Assembly (NCBI GenBank): GCA_009760855.2
Contig: WPIO01000089.1
Span: 1,570,001 to 1,634,000 of the forward strand
From: Cristatella mucedo
Lineage: Eukaryota; Bryozoa; Phylactolaemata; Cristatellidae
DNA length: 64,000 bases
Direction of reading: 5' to 3'
Every line of letters begins with the position of its first letter. Position 1 is the first letter of the stretch. A model generated the notes under the pieces. That model did not search any database, was not told the origin of the DNA, and was given only the letters and a program-made list of their open reading frames with translations. Of this stretch, positions 11,591 through 22,538 are shown piece by piece. Both the position numbers and the translations under genes were made by a program.

Positions 11591-12400
11591 GCCAACATGC
11601 CCGCCAAGCGACTCGCTGGCGCCGACAGCGACAAAAGGTAGGCGTCTCGCGGTCCGGCGCGCTCGCTCGCTGGCCGCCGCCGTCGCCCGCCGCCGCGGTC
11701 CTCGTCGTCCAGGTGGCTCGCCGCGGCGGAAGCGGCAGCTGCGGAGGCCACGCGCGGGCGCGGGAGACGAGGTGGCGGCGGCGGCGGCGGCGGTGACGGC
11801 GGCGGCGGCTGCCTCTATCTACTCGCCCGCCAACGTCAGCTGTGGCCGCAGGGCGGGCGCCTACGCGGCCGCCGCGCGCGTTCAACTCGCGAAGCTCGCG
11901 GCTTCTCGGTCGCTGCCCAAACGCTTGCGGTGGCCGCCGTCGCGGCTGCCGTCGCGGCGGCGGCCCGCTCTTCGGCCGCCGCGGTGTGCGCTCGGGCGCA
12001 CGCCGCGGCGGCAGCGATTCACGCTGGGAATCGATCGCACGAGCCGTCCGTCCGTCCGATCCGGCCCATGCAGCTGGGGCGGCGGCACCGCGCCCAGTAG
12101 CAGCCGACGGGCCCGCGCTTGCTCCGCTACGCACTTCGCGCTCCACCCCGGGATTTCCGCCCGCTGCTCCCCATTTCGACATTCCGCCCCGTCCTTCGGT
12201 CCGTCGGAGCGCGCGGCCGCTGGCGCCCGGCGGCGGCCGCTGAGTGCACCGCTGTCGTGCGCGCGCTCTTTCCATACCTGCCGGATTTGAGGGAAGACGC
12301 TATCCACGCCCGAGACTCGCCCGCGAGCGTCGCACGAATAGAGGGCAAGGTCGAGCGGCCTGGGCACGTCTCACTGCAGCCGTCCTCTCACTCTCGTCTC
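11250..12400. promoter_or_regulatory. CpG island upstream of the RUSC-like gene
   Basis: Very high GC and CpG density with GGC/GCC runs (11770-11815). Long frames are open on both strands (346 codons plus, 239 codons minus), as expected of GC-rich DNA with few stops. There are no family motifs. It is a plausible promoter or 5' UTR region for the + strand gene starting at 14130. This is inferred from composition only. Confidence 0.35.
11597..11637 (+). CDS. possible first coding exon, unidentified
   Basis: An ATG in good context (AACATGC, A at -3) inside a CpG island opens a 13-codon frame (MPAKRLAGADSDK plus two bases), which meets a consensus-like donor AAAAG|GTAGGC at 11638. It would need a next exon beginning with one base of a codon. 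The large RUSC-like exon at 14130 does not offer a matching acceptor, so if real this is an alternative 5' end or another gene. Low confidence. Confidence 0.25.
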
Positions 12401-12410
12401 TCTCTCACTC

Positions 12411-12458
12411 TCTATAGATATATATATATATTTATTTTCAAGAAAAATATTTTTAACT

Positions 12459-12525
<67 letters not shown>

Positions 12526-12594
12526 TATTTGGCGGTGCCCTGTCCTGCCTGGGTCAAACGTGCTACCCGGGCCTCCTGGTTCAGGAACAGGGTA

Positions 12595-12633
<39 letters not shown>

Positions 12634-12640
12634 TTATGTA
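12411..12640. repeat. (TA)n microsatellites, two blocks
   Basis: TA dinucleotide runs at about 12415-12434, 12460-12523 and 12597-12631, separated by a unique GGCGGTGCCCTGTCCTGCC segment. Confidence 0.95.
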
Positions 12641-12698
12641 TACATAAATATCTGCGAGGGTGGGGTCTGTAGGTGCATCTTCTTGATTGAATCCAGCG

Positions 12699-12842
12699 CC
12701 AGTGACAGTATTTTCTCACACGCCAGTGACAGTATTTTCTCACACGCCAGTGACAGTATTTTCTCACACGCCAGTGACAGTATTTTCTCACACGCCAGTG
12801 ACAGTATTTTCTCACACGCCAGTGACAGTATTTTCTCACACG
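12699..12842. repeat. 24-bp tandem repeat, six copies
   Basis: The unit CGCCAGTGACAGTATTTTCT plus CACA is repeated six times with essentially no divergence. Its length is a multiple of three, so all frames stay open (HASDSIFS, TPVTVFSH and minus-strand equivalents), which produces false ORFs of 78-247 codons. Confidence 0.95.
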
Positions 12843-13084
12843 AAGCGAATGAACGAAAGTGAAAGGGACGGGCAGAGCGATAGCGCCTCTCTCCAAAGAT
12901 GGCTGGCAGCTCCGAAAGAGTGACTCCGCGGGAGTCTGGCTTGAGAATTCTTAGATAGGCTTCGGTGGACTCTCGCCCTCCGTCGCCAAGCTTCAAGGGT
13001 GATGTTGCCGCAAAAATTGCCCGTCTGTAAATGGGGCAAAACATTGACGTAACGAACGCAACCTACTCCGCGCTGGCTGCCTCC

Positions 13085-13200
13085 TAAGCCTCTCTCTCTG
13101 TCTCTGCTTCCCTCTCTCTCTCTCTCTCTCCCTGTCTCTTTTCTCTCTCTGTCTCTGTGTTTGTCTCTCGCTTTTTCTCTGTCACATCCACTCTCTCACT
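13085..13200. repeat. pyrimidine-rich CT/CTGT simple sequence
   Basis: Runs of CTCTCT with TCTGTCTCTGTGTTTGTCTC variants on the plus strand. Confidence 0.8.
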
Positions 13201-14106
13201 TTGCTTTATAGTGCTCTCGCAGTAGCGTTACGAACGGGATCTCGGTGAGGGTATTGTCAGAGCAGGCTAGCAAAAATGGACGATGATGGATTTAGCAGCC
13301 TCCTCTGTTTAACAGTATAGTGGCGGTGACAGTTATCGCCGCCGCTCTCGTCGAACTCGCTCGGGGTCACTCTAAGCATGGCGATAGCTTGAATGGGCGG
13401 AATGGGTGGAAAGCGTGGCTGCGTGGCTCGCTGCGACTGCTTCAAGAACCCTCTAACCGCTGAGGCGGAGACCAGCCGCTGGCCAGCTCAAACCGCAGCG
13501 GGGCAATGCCATTTCACTTACGCCGTGACTCACGCTAATCAAACCGCAGTCAATCGGCGAGCGTAAGGGGGAGGAGAAATTGGCCAGCCCATCTGGTCAG
13601 CTCGCTCGCGGAGATACTTGTCGCAGGCCACGCCGCCGCCACGCGCTGCAGCTCGGCGCTCCGCCGGGACGTGCCCATCGGCGTGAGCCACTGCCTTTGC
13701 CTATGCGCTCCGCCGCCGCCGAGAGCGGAGGCGGCGGCGGAGGAGGAGCTCCCGCTTCAGCCTCAGAATGTACGCGCCATCGCGGGCGCTGTCCCACTGC
13801 GGTTCCGCCCTCGAACGCGAGATACTAGGAGGAGCTACCGAGGCGTCTCTGGCACTCTGGACTCGCGCTACGCTCTCTTCGCTTCGGGGAAGGGGGGATG
13901 CAGCACTGCCGTCGTGCAGCCGAATGCCTCGCATCGCGGTCGGTCAGTCGAGCTGTTTGCTGACGCGGCAGCCGAGCGTCTTGAAATGGCTGTCTCTCGA
14001 ATAGAGCAGCGCGGGCAAAAAGCCCGAGGATTCTCCGACGATTCTGCGTCGAGCCGCTTGTGCGTCCCCGTCCCGCCCGGGCCAAGCGAGCGAGAGAGCG
14101 AGCACA
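13201..14106. promoter_or_regulatory. GC-rich 5' flank / probable 5' UTR of the RUSC-like gene
   Basis: CpG-rich from about 13500, with GGC and GAG runs at 13723-13750. No splice-consistent exon was identified. It lies directly before the large coding exon and is the natural place for its promoter and 5' UTR, though no core promoter element is evident. Confidence 0.35.
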
Positions 14107-14133
14107 ATGGCGGCCGATGACGATGTTCGATGA
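14107..14133 (+). promoter_or_regulatory. upstream ORF overlapping the main start (ATGA)
   Basis: An ATG in a strong context (CACAATGG, A at -3, G at +4) encodes MAADDDVR and then stops. The stop TGA (14131-14133) overlaps the ATG (14130-14132) of the long ORF as ATGA. Because the main ATG has a weak context (T at -3), scanning ribosomes would probably use this uORF first. It could tune translation by reinitiation. Confidence 0.45.
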
Positions 14134-17106
14134 CGATTGCAGACAGCGGCGACAGCAAAACGGCACTCCATCGCGCAATGACCGGCGCTGACGGCGGCTC
14201 GTCGACGACCGGCGGCAGCGGCAGGGTAGACGCTGTTGCCGCCGCGAGGCCCGCGCAGCTGTTCGCCGCGGCGATCGTCGCCCCGAGCAGCCACAACGAC
14301 AGGAGGACGACCACGACGGCGAGCAGCAACCGGATCGTCGTCTGCTCTCGCGGCTTCAAAGACTCGCCGACGGGCGGCAGCTCGACCGTCTTCGCCGCTG
14401 CCGCCGCAACCGCCGAGCGGCCACCGCCTCCGCCTCGGATCGACGGCGGCTGCTCGACGTCAGCGGCCGGCGGCGCGTTCGTAGCAGCGCCGCCCGCCGC
14501 GCGCTCGCGCGGCTGCGCCTCTCCTCAAGATCTGCAGCGAATCCAATACTTCGACGCGCCGCCCCCTCCACCGCCGATCGTCGGGCGGCGATCGCCAGCC
14601 GCCGGCGACGCCGGCCGCCATCTCCGGCCAGCACCGGCCGCCTGCAGCAGCGCTCGCCGCCACTTCGTTCCCGGCGCTGCCGCCTCCGGCGCCGCCTCCC
14701 GCGAGGCGGCGCCGACGCAAGTTGTTGAGTGGCCTCCGCTCGCGTCGCCGGCACGCACCGACGAAGCTGCGCGCGCAGGGCTCGAGCTCGAAGTGGCATC
14801 GCGATTTGACGCTGCGCTAAAGTGCCGCCCGGAAGCCTGGACGAGCGGTGCGAGGCCCGCCGACGACGGCGGCGACGACGACGCTAATTGCCAGCTTCCG
14901 GGCGAGCTCCCGCCAGTCGGTCGCTTCGGCGTCGCTCCGGCGGCATCGGTGGCGGCGAGCGAACCTCGAAGCTCGTCTCTCGCCGCCACCGACCGTGACG
15001 GCGGCGACGGTGGCGGCGACGGCGACGGCTGTAGCGTCTCGTCTTCCTACGTCGGCGGCGAGTCCGTTGACGGCGAGCTGGGCGACAGCGTCAACTTCTC
15101 GGGCGCCAGCGTCTCCTCGATCGGCGAGTCGCTCATGGCCGTGTCAGACTTCTTCACGCAGCGCCCCCTGGGCAGCTTGGACTTTGACTACGACGACGAC
15201 GACGATTCGACGTCCGAAGGCCACCGTTGCCGCCGCCGCCACCGCAGCGCCGTCACCGCTGACCAAGGCGACGACGATTTCGCCCGCCGTGTAGACATTG
15301 ACGAAGACGACGATGCGTCATGCGGCTACTTTTACGACGACGAGTTTGAGACTTTGAGCACGCCGACGCTGGCTGCAGCCACTGCCAGCGATTTGGTCGG
15401 CGGCGGCCTGTCCGAGGACGACCCGTTGGTCGTCGAGAGCGACGGCGGCGGCGCTTCGCAAGACGACGCGACGGTAGCGAAGACCGGAGAAGAAGACGAC
15501 GACGACGACGACCCGCTGCGCGGCTACAAGTCGGCGTTCGAGAACGTCCTGCGAATCAGCGAGCCCGCGGCGAGCAGCGACGGCGGCAGCGGCAGCAGCA
15601 GCAGCACAGCTAGCTGCACTTCTTGCAGCAGCGACACCTACGAAGGGGACGTCGACGACGACTGCGCCTGCGCCGCCCGCCTCTGCGCCGTCGGTCTGTC
15701 ACCCGACAACTACACGCTCGCCTTCGGCGCGGCGGCCGCGACGCTGAGCGGAAGCTCGGCCACTCTCGAAAAGGCTCTCGGCGATGGTCGGCAAGGGCAG
15801 GCGGCTGCTGCGGCAGCAGCCGCCGCCGCCGCGAGCGAATGCGGGCGATTCACAAGCGATGCTGTAGCCGCCGAGCCGTCGGCGTCGGCTACGGCGTCAT
15901 CGAGCCCGGCTTCCTTTGAGGGCCGCCGAGAGCGCGCGCAGCACCGCACCGCCGCCGCCGCCGGCGTCGCCACATCTGCCAGTCCGTGCGGCGAGTCCGC
16001 GCCGTCGAGGCCAAACGGTACTCGGTCGGCGGCGGTGGTGTCGACCTGCGGCCGGTGCACCGAGGCGATGGCATCCGCCGCCGCCGCCAGCTCTGTCGCG
16101 AGCAAAAACGCTGCGACAGCTCCGAGACAGCTTCCGAGAGACGACTTGCGACGCGATGCGTTCTTGCGCCTGCACCGCCGCGGCGTGCCGCGGACGTCGC
16201 CGGAGTCGGCGGCTGAGTCCGTTCTGTCGGCCGTCGCCAGCCGAAAGTCGCTCAAGATGGCGGACGTGTGCAGTCGGGATCGCGATGGAGGTGCCGACGC
16301 GGGAGAGCGTGGCAGCGGCGGCTGCGGCGAAGTTCGAGAGCCGAGCTTGGCGACGGCTCACAGATACGAAACCCCTGCGGCACATGTCCGCCACTGCTGT
16401 GTCTCGCTGATGGACGTCATCCCGCCGCCGCCTCCGTCGCCACCGTCGCCGCCGCCGCCGCCGCCGCCCGCTCGGGGCTCGAGCGACGCCAGCTGCCCGT
16501 GCCGCCGCCGCCGCCGTCAGGCGCAGGCTAACTGGCCGCCGGAAAGAGCAGCCGATGACGACGTGCAGCCGCTCAGGTTGACGGCTTCCCTCTACGGCGG
16601 GCTTTCTGCAGCGACCGACGGCTGCGGCGCGGCGGCGGCTGCACGAGCTGCCGCCGCCAAGCCGACCCAGCTCCCGCTGCCCGACGTGACATTCTTGAGG
16701 CGGGAAAAGGAGCTCATCTGCTCCACGTCGTGGTGGACGCACATAAACGAGGAACCAGCCTTTTGCAAGGCAGCGTCAGGGGCGCGACAGGCGCTTAGAG
16801 ACGACGGCGGCGGCGTCGCATCGCCGCTGTGCACCTACGCAGTCGTCTATCAGTCTTCCATCGCCTCGGAGCGAAAGTTCCAGATGGCGCTAGTGAGGAG
16901 GCTCCTGGGCGACGTTGGCGATGGCGCCGAACTGAGTAGCCCATGCGGCGGCGGCGGCGGCGGCGCCGACTCGTCGTCGGGCATCGCGACCGGCTCGTCG
17001 GAGGCGGCGGCCATCAAGGAGCCGAGGTCAAGGTCAAGCATCGGGGGCTTCTACCGCACCTCGCCTGACGGCTGCGGCCACCGGCGCCGCTCCAGCGACT
17101 ATCCGC
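14130..17106 (+). CDS. RUSC2-like: RUSC/UNC-14-like RUN-domain adaptor, large 5' coding exon
   Basis: Known role: RUSC1 (NESCA), RUSC2 (iporin) and C. elegans UNC-14 are cytosolic adaptors that link vesicle cargo to kinesin-1, Rab1 or neurotrophin signalling through a RUN domain. This exon encodes about 992 residues before the RUN domain, close to the roughly 1030 in human RUSC2. It is low-complexity: acidic runs near residues 351-358 and 453-461, poly-Ala near 558-568, a proline-rich run near 765-780 and poly-Gly near 939-946. A more ordinary segment around residues 850-905 (LICSTSWWTHINEEPAFC) looks conserved but I do not recognise it. An in-frame stop at 14118-14120 limits the 5' end. The start is ATG 14130 (weak context) or the next in-frame ATG at 14178. 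The exon ends at donor C|GTGAGT (17107) after one base of a codon, which fits the acceptor at 19426. Family assignment comes from the RUN exons, not from this part. Confidence 0.75.
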
Positions 17107-17561
17107 GTGAGTGGCTCACGCTGACCCCGGTCGCGACTGAGCGACAAGCGTGCTACGCGAGACGGCGCTGACGGCGGTGGGGCTGAGGGTGACAGCACGG
17201 CGGCAGCAGCGCGGCGGCAGCAGTGCAAGCGACCTCCTCTCGCCACGGAAGTGGCTGCCAAGCCGCTTAACGAGCGCCCGACGTCGGTACCCGAGCTGGC
17301 AGATAGACGGGTCCAGACGGGGGCAGCAGTGGGGCGGGGATGTGGTGCTCGTGGGTTAGCGAGCGCTCAGCAGAGGTCAGCGAGGTCACCAATGCGGTCG
17401 CGGCGGGCGTTGTGATCGCTCTCGGCTTTTCTCTCGAATAGCCAGCGTTCGCCCTATATTTACATCGCCGGGTCACGTGAACGACCCCACTCCCGCTCTA
17501 CCTCTTGGGCTCGCAACCCCGGCATACGCTCGGCTTCGCCGAATTCAGCTGCTGGCGTCTC

Positions 17562-17945
17562 TAATAATAATAATAATAATAATAATAATACACTTGATAA
17601 AGCGCCCTAATAGAACTCAATCTCTTTCTAGGCACTTTACATTTGCTGCAAAGAGAAACGCGATTAAATGATGTAACATAACGCTTGATAAACAACATGA
17701 ATAACACGGTTAAGGGTGACATGCACAGGGTCAGCATGCAAGTGTGGTTAGTGGCAGCATGCAGTGTCAGCACGCATAAGCACATGAACAACGAATTAAA
17801 GAGACCCACTAAATTCTGTCCTAAATATGTGCGTTTTGTAAGTTCTTTTTAAATGTGGTCAAGTCAAGAGATGTTGTGACGGAAGTAGGGAGTGAGTTCC
17901 AGGCTTTGGGAGCATGCCAACTAAATGCACGGTCTCCGTAGGATT
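17562..17945 (-). mobile_element. LINE-A 3' end, 5'-truncated
   Basis: On the plus strand it opens with (AAT)n, then CACTTGATAAAGCGCCCT...CAATCTCTTTCTAGGC, the reverse complement of the LINE-A stem-loop. The 3' UTR with the CATGCACAGGGTCAGCATGC segment and the last part of ORF2 follow. Confidence 0.85.
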
Positions 17946-18657
17946 ATGTAACTAGACATCCGGCTTCTGTCCCTTTATAATGTGACATCGCTAAGCATCG
18001 AATGAATCCCATAAAATGCCTTTAGTTTCTATTCCTACGTGCGACAAGATATCCCGCGGCATCGCGCTGAGTCCACCCAAAGCGCTCCTGCAGCGGGTTC
18101 CTGCATCGAGCGCCGACGAAACCAAAAGTCCGACCGCCGGCAGCGCGATGAAACGACAAGCATGCGATGACTGGCACTTTTTTGCTGCTGCTGCTGCTGC
18201 ATTCTGGGAGAGCTCGAGTGGCAAAGTGGTGGCGTTAATTTCCGCTCTTTGCTCTCAGATACAGAAACTAGAGGAGGAGGAGGAAGCAGTGTGCTAGCAG
18301 CGTCCAACGATCGATTTCTCGGTAAGCGAGCGAGCGGCGAAGCGAGATCCGGGGCAAGCTCTGCCGCCAGGCGGCGCATGGGCGCCAAAGACGCCGGTCA
18401 ATTGTCTGACGACGAGCGCCCTCGGGCGACGTTCCAAACTAACCCGGCTGCGGCCCACATTCGGTGCCCGAGCCAGCGTGTGCGGCGACAGTGTCGTGTC
18501 TCGTGCGGCAAAGCGATGCCCTCGGGCCGCTCGTCGGTTGTCGCTTCGAGCTGGCATCTGCGGGTGTCAAGCGATTTCTGACTGGGCACGACTGGGTCGT
18601 CAGCAGCCAATGGGCGTCGGGCTGTCGCGCCTGCTTTGTAGAGATCCACGAGCAGAA

Positions 18658-18775
18658 TGCGTTCCTGCCTGCTCCTGTCTGCTCCTGCCAGCGTTCCTGC
18701 CTGCACCTGCCAGCGTTCCTGTCTGCTCCTGCAGCTCCTGCCAGCGTTCCTGCCAGCGTTCCTGCCTGCGCTCCA
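18658..18775. repeat. minisatellite of CTGCCAGCGTTC / CTGCTCCTGTCTG units
   Basis: Imperfect tandem of about 12-bp units (GCGTTCCTGCCTGC, TGCTCCTGTC and relatives), roughly ten copies. All three plus frames stay open for a while (LPAFLPA-type peptides), so nearby ORFs are not evidence of genes. Confidence 0.85.
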
Positions 18776-18869
18776 CTGCACTGCACATCGTCTCCAGCCG
18801 CCCTCCAGCGGCCGCTTCCGAGCTACTCGGCCCCGATCCACGCTACTCGGCCGTGACCTCGGCTCTCTG

Positions 18870-19085
18870 CTTTCCTGACTCAGCGGGCGCTTCTCATGCT
18901 TCACTTTGTTGCCTGCTGTGAAGTCTGTTGGCTAACGAATGAGCACCGACGGGCCGCTCAGGGCCGTCGAGTTCGCTATACACAGCTCTCCTGCGTTCAG
19001 CCGTCGAGTTCGCTATTCACAGCTCTCCTGCATTAACACCCAAATAGTCTTCGCGGCACTAGTTACGGACGACGGAGATCCGTGT
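18870..19085 (+). mobile_element. LINE-B 3' end with internal duplication
   Basis: Matches the end of LINE-B ORF2 and its 3' UTR (GTTGGCTA.CGAATG, then TTCGCTATACA.A.CTCTCCTGC, then ACACCCA.ATAGTCT). The segment GCCGTCGAGTTCGCTAT.CA plus CAGCTCTCCTGC occurs twice in a row (18966-19031). Confidence 0.65.
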
Positions 19086-19425
19086 ATACGTACATGCCGT
19101 ACACACATACACTTGCCCCACCGCGCGACGCGACTCCAGCTGCAGCGAGCACTGCCCACTCGTTCCGCCCACCGGCCGGTCTGCGTGGGCGCTCGAGCGG
19201 ATCCGTACGGACGGACTCACGAGCGGCGGCGGCGGCGGCGCAGAGATCGCGGGGAGGCGACGCGTAGATCGAAGCTGCTAAAGCGTCCGCGCGGATTTCC
19301 GATGGCTGCAGCGCGCTCTCTCGCGACTCGGCGCAAAGTAAATATTCCGACGGCGCGAGCCGAGTTTGCAGCGTCTCGCCGCCATTAAGGCGACTCGCCG
19401 GTCGTCCATTGTTCTGACCTTGCAG

Positions 19426-19493
19426 GCGTGACCCGATGCGTGGACGCGATCGATGGGCTGCTGGCGCTGACTCAGACGCGGCTAACCGGCGAG
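19426..19493 (+). CDS. RUSC2-like: RUSC-like gene, exon 2 (start of RUN domain)
   Basis: 68 bases between CTTGCAG and GAG|GTGAGC. Two leading bases complete the Arg codon left open at 17106, then 22 codons read VTRCVDAIDGLLALTQTRLT and two more residues, ending in phase 0. This aligns with the RUN-domain entry helix of RUSC2 (KAVNTAVDLIVAHFG). Other frames contain stops or do not fit the phases. Confidence 0.75.
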
Positions 19494-19917
19494 GTGAGCA
19501 TCCCGTGGGAGTGCCAAGCTGGTCTCAGTGCGTCAAGAAAGCGCGAGACGCCCGCTCCCGATTTAAGCCGGAGGGATCGGAGCAGATGGCTGCCAAACGT
19601 TCGATAGTCTAAGGCCTTACTTAATTGGGGGCGTGGCTGGAGGTTTTACGCAGCATCTGACCCGAGGCGCTCGACTGCGACTGACAAGTCGTTGCTCCCT
19701 CCCTCTGTCAGTCTGTCTGTTTGTCTTTCTGTGTGTGTGTGTCTCTCTCTCGCTGTCTCTTTCCACCGACTCACTCAATCCTCCAGTCAGTGCTGTAGCA
19801 GGTGTACCTCGACCTTTCCTTTATCTCAAGCTAGAAACCAAAGTCACCCAACGCCGCTGCGGGCATCGGACTGAGTGAGTGAGCGTCCGGCCACGCGCCA
19901 AGTTTAATCCTAAATCA

Positions 19918-20070
19918 TTCGCATTTAGTGCTTACGCTTTCAAAGCCGGGAGGTCACTTCTATCTGATGTCCTGACATCGTCTGACTTGGCGACATTTAA
20001 ACATAACCTAAAACGCACCTGTTAGTCTCAGCATTCACTGGATTCGTGTTAATTATCCTTTGCGTATTCA
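19918..20070 (+). repeat. LINE-A fragment, degenerate
   Basis: The segment resembles the end of LINE-A ORF2 and the start of its 3' UTR: CTTACGCTTTCAAAGCC..., GACTTGGCGACATTTAAA, then CTAAAACGCACCTGTTAGTC and TGGATTCGTGTTAATTATCC. Confidence 0.5.
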
Positions 20071-20138
20071 AGCCTGCCGACGCTGTGTATTTTATCGCTA
20101 ACCAGATTGACATTCAATCTTAAATTTAAATCATTTAC

Positions 20139-20200
20139 ATAGCACCCAAAGAAAACTTGATCTCTCTCCAGGCGCAGCACATATGCCGCAGTGCTTGTGA
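20139..20200 (-). repeat. SINE-1 tail fragment
   Basis: The reverse complement reads GGCATATGTG..GCGCCTGG-AGAGAGATCAAG...TTTGGGTGCTATGTAAATGA, matching the SINE-1 3' stem-loop and tail at 36640-36690 and 56930-56990. Confidence 0.6.
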
Positions 20201-20816
20201 ACACAACGCCAGTCGTCAAAAGCGAGCCCCTTACCGAGTGGCGATGCTAGATGAGGAAAGGGTAATAGGATCCACCTACAGCGGGCAGCGACCTGGACTG
20301 CTCCCAATACCTAAGCCCCCCCCTAATCCGTCGCCAACGACAAAATTACGTCTTAATTCCATTCGATGAACAACAGCCGAGTTCGTGTAGAATTAGCACT
20401 ACGACTTTGTGCTATATTTTTTCATCAATTGTGGCTCTAGCTCTGCCTACATCAAACACTTGCTGGTCTTGCCCCTACATAAACAGTTTGCAGACCTTTC
20501 CCGCACCCGATGAAAATCGTGACTCGCCAACAACCTTACTACCGGGCCTGCTTTCTTTAAAGGAAATATTACGTGCCTTAAAAGAGACTTAGCTCTCCGG
20601 AGGTGCAACATGCAAGCAAGTCTTATTAATTTTAGCCAACGAAAGGACGACGCCGGTCGGGTGCACCCGCTCCCTCTGCTGTGACTCGTTCTACCGGCGG
20701 ATCGCCAGCGCGATAGCGCGCGTTGTAACTTGCTCCATCAGTCCGTACGATTTCAAGCTTTCCCGCTCTGCCTCGCCGGCTTACGCGCCCGCTGCGTTTT
20801 CCCGCCCACGCTCCAG

Positions 20817-20997
20817 GAAGCCGAGAGCCGATTGGTCGGAGTGCTCAGGGAGCTGTCGTCGTCGCTCGAGCGCTCGCTGTCACGTGGCATTAAAGCGTGC
20901 CGCGTGACGGTCGTCGCTTTCGGGAAGTTCACCTCGCCGGCCGACATCTGGGACGTCGTCGAGGAGTCGACATTGTCGGCAGCCACCACCATTTCCG
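20817..20997 (+). CDS. RUSC2-like: RUSC-like gene, exon 3 (RUN domain)
   Basis: 181 bases between ACGCTCCAG and TCCG|GTCAGT. It begins in phase 0 and leaves one base (G) at the end. The 60 codons include ELSSSLERSLSRGIKAC and FGKFTSPADIWDVVEES. The second block matches the RUSC family signature (GLK...GQR...PWSVVEAS), which distinguishes RUSC-type RUN domains from others. If read past the donor, the frame becomes Arg/Gly-rich island sequence with no family match. Confidence 0.8.
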
Positions 20998-21756
20998 GTC
21001 AGTTCTCCTCCCGCTGGGCGTGCGACGCCGGCGTACGCATGTTGAACGCGCGCGCCTTCGAGCGTCGGACCGCCGCCGCCGAGGTCGCTAGGTCGAGCGG
21101 CCCGGGGGGGGGGGGGAGGGGGTGACGTCAATTGATCGAGCCGCAATCGAGCCGGTTCGGCACCGCCGCGAGTCGCAGCCAGTTCGGCGGCGGCGGCGGC
21201 TGCTGAGAGCAGCAACGCGAGTGTCGCAGATTCTGGAGATCGGCGGCCAATGCTTCGAGAGCGGCAGCAGCGCGCCGGCGCGCTAGTGTTCGAGCGCACG
21301 CTCATTCCCAGCGCGACGCCGCGCACCTAAGCTTCGAGATGGCGCAAACCCTTATGCCAATGCTTGAGCTAGTTGGCGCCCTGGCCCTTCTAACTACAGG
21401 GAAGGGGGCGCCTCTCGCCGGCGCTCGATCTCGCCCGTCTAGCAGCGTCCCGTCTGACGCGACCGCTCGCCGGCGTCAATGGCGGCGGCCTCGGCTGGCG
21501 GCCTCCGCCGCAATTAGCAGGCGAGACTTGGCTCGAATTCTCGCGGCTCGCGTCGGAGAGACCGGCCGGCCAGCGGCTCCCGTTTGATGCATTTCTCCGT
21601 CGGCTCCGTGCCCAGCCGGTAGCGGCGGCGGCGGCTCATTGCGATCAGCCGCTCGACTGCTGCTGCTTGGCAGCGCTGGCGAAGCCGCCGTCTGAGCACG
21701 GCGCCGCTCCGCGTCCCGTGCCAGCACGCGCGAGCTCGGCGCCGCTCCGATTCCAG
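20998..21756 (+). other. intron 3 of the RUSC-like gene
   Basis: GTCAGT to GATTCCAG. CpG-rich, with a poly-G run at 21106-21120 and GGC runs at 21185-21200. No other feature. Confidence 0.7.
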
Positions 21757-21862
21757 GCGAACCGACGAAGTTCTTTTCGTCCGTCGTTGCCGACGTGAGG
21801 CGAATGCAGGAAGGGCTTCCGCCCGGGGTTCGGTTCTGCTTGTTCGTCTGCGGTCTGCTCAA
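21757..21862 (+). CDS. RUSC2-like: RUSC-like gene, exon 4 (RUN domain)
   Basis: 106 bases between GATTCCAG and CTCAA|GTAAGA. Two leading bases complete the Gly codon from exon 3, 34 codons follow, and two bases remain. The peptide contains EPTKFFSSVVADVRRM and RFCLFVCGLL. This aligns with the RUSC2 stretch STKVLHGLYNKV...RFNAFILGLLN, and the split codon completes to Asn (AA|T) exactly where RUSC2 has N. The match of sequence, length and both phases makes this short exon secure. Confidence 0.8.
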
Positions 21863-22538
21863 GTAAGAGAAGCACGAACGCTCGCTTGCAGCCGGCTGTC
21901 GCAGGCGCCGAGGCCGATGGCTTTTCGGAGGCAGCGCCAAGAACGCCGGGCGCGCCGCCCCTATCGCTCATTAACAGTCTCTCGGAGCGTTAACGGTCGT
22001 CGATGAGCGTAGCATAGTGGCGGCGAGTGTCGGAAATCCGATCCCGGGAACGTTCGCGGGGGGGGGGGAAGGGCGGGGCGGGCGGAGGCAGCTTCGGAGC
22101 TTCCGAGCCCTCGGGATAGGCTCGGCCGGCAGCGCCCCTTCGGCGGCACTAGCTCCGTCCTGGGGAGGCCTGGGCAGGCCCTGCCGCATGGGCTGCCGTT
22201 CCTCCTCGAAGGCCTCGGCGCTGCCACGCTCGAAATGGAGGCGCGAGCGAGCGAAGAAATTAACCTTCTTTGTAATCGCCGCGGACGCCCATCCGCTCTA
22301 ACACTATTACCATCGATCACTTTTCCCGGCCGGGCTATGGCCCTGCCGCATCGCTGCCAGCGTAAACAGCTTCGCTCTAGCACACGCTCCTGGCTGGGCT
22401 ACGCCACCCGGCGCACTCGGTGCCCGTCGCCGCCGCCGGCGCGAATGGCTCGCTTGCACCGGTAGCCATCGGGCCGTGGTCTGTAATGCGATGGCTAGTG
22501 CGCCAAAGCCGATTCGATTTGAATCAGCCGCTGCAAAG

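Larger units (their letters stand above)
17107..19425 (+). other. intron 1 of the RUSC-like gene
   Basis: Bounded by GTGAGT and CTGACCTTGCAG. It holds an (AAT)n run, a LINE-A tail (17562-17945), a 12-bp-type tandem repeat (18658-18775), a LINE-B 3' end (18870-19085) and a CpG-rich stretch at 19150-19390. The open frame of the preceding exon reads on to a stop at 17169-17171 if unspliced. Confidence 0.7.

Noticed and set aside
11250-12290. 346-codon plus ORF in the CpG island
   Set aside because: Overlaps a 239-codon minus ORF and others; Arg/Ala/Pro composition follows GC content, with no family motif and no conserved-looking segment.
12525-13044. Minus and plus ORFs built on the 24-bp repeat
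   Set aside because: Repeat length is a multiple of three, so every frame stays open; surrounding sequence shows no gene.
15897-16742. 281-codon minus ORF opposite the large RUSC-like exon
   Set aside because: It is Arg/Gly-rich and lacks motifs. The plus frame is supported by splice phase and by the RUN exons downstream.
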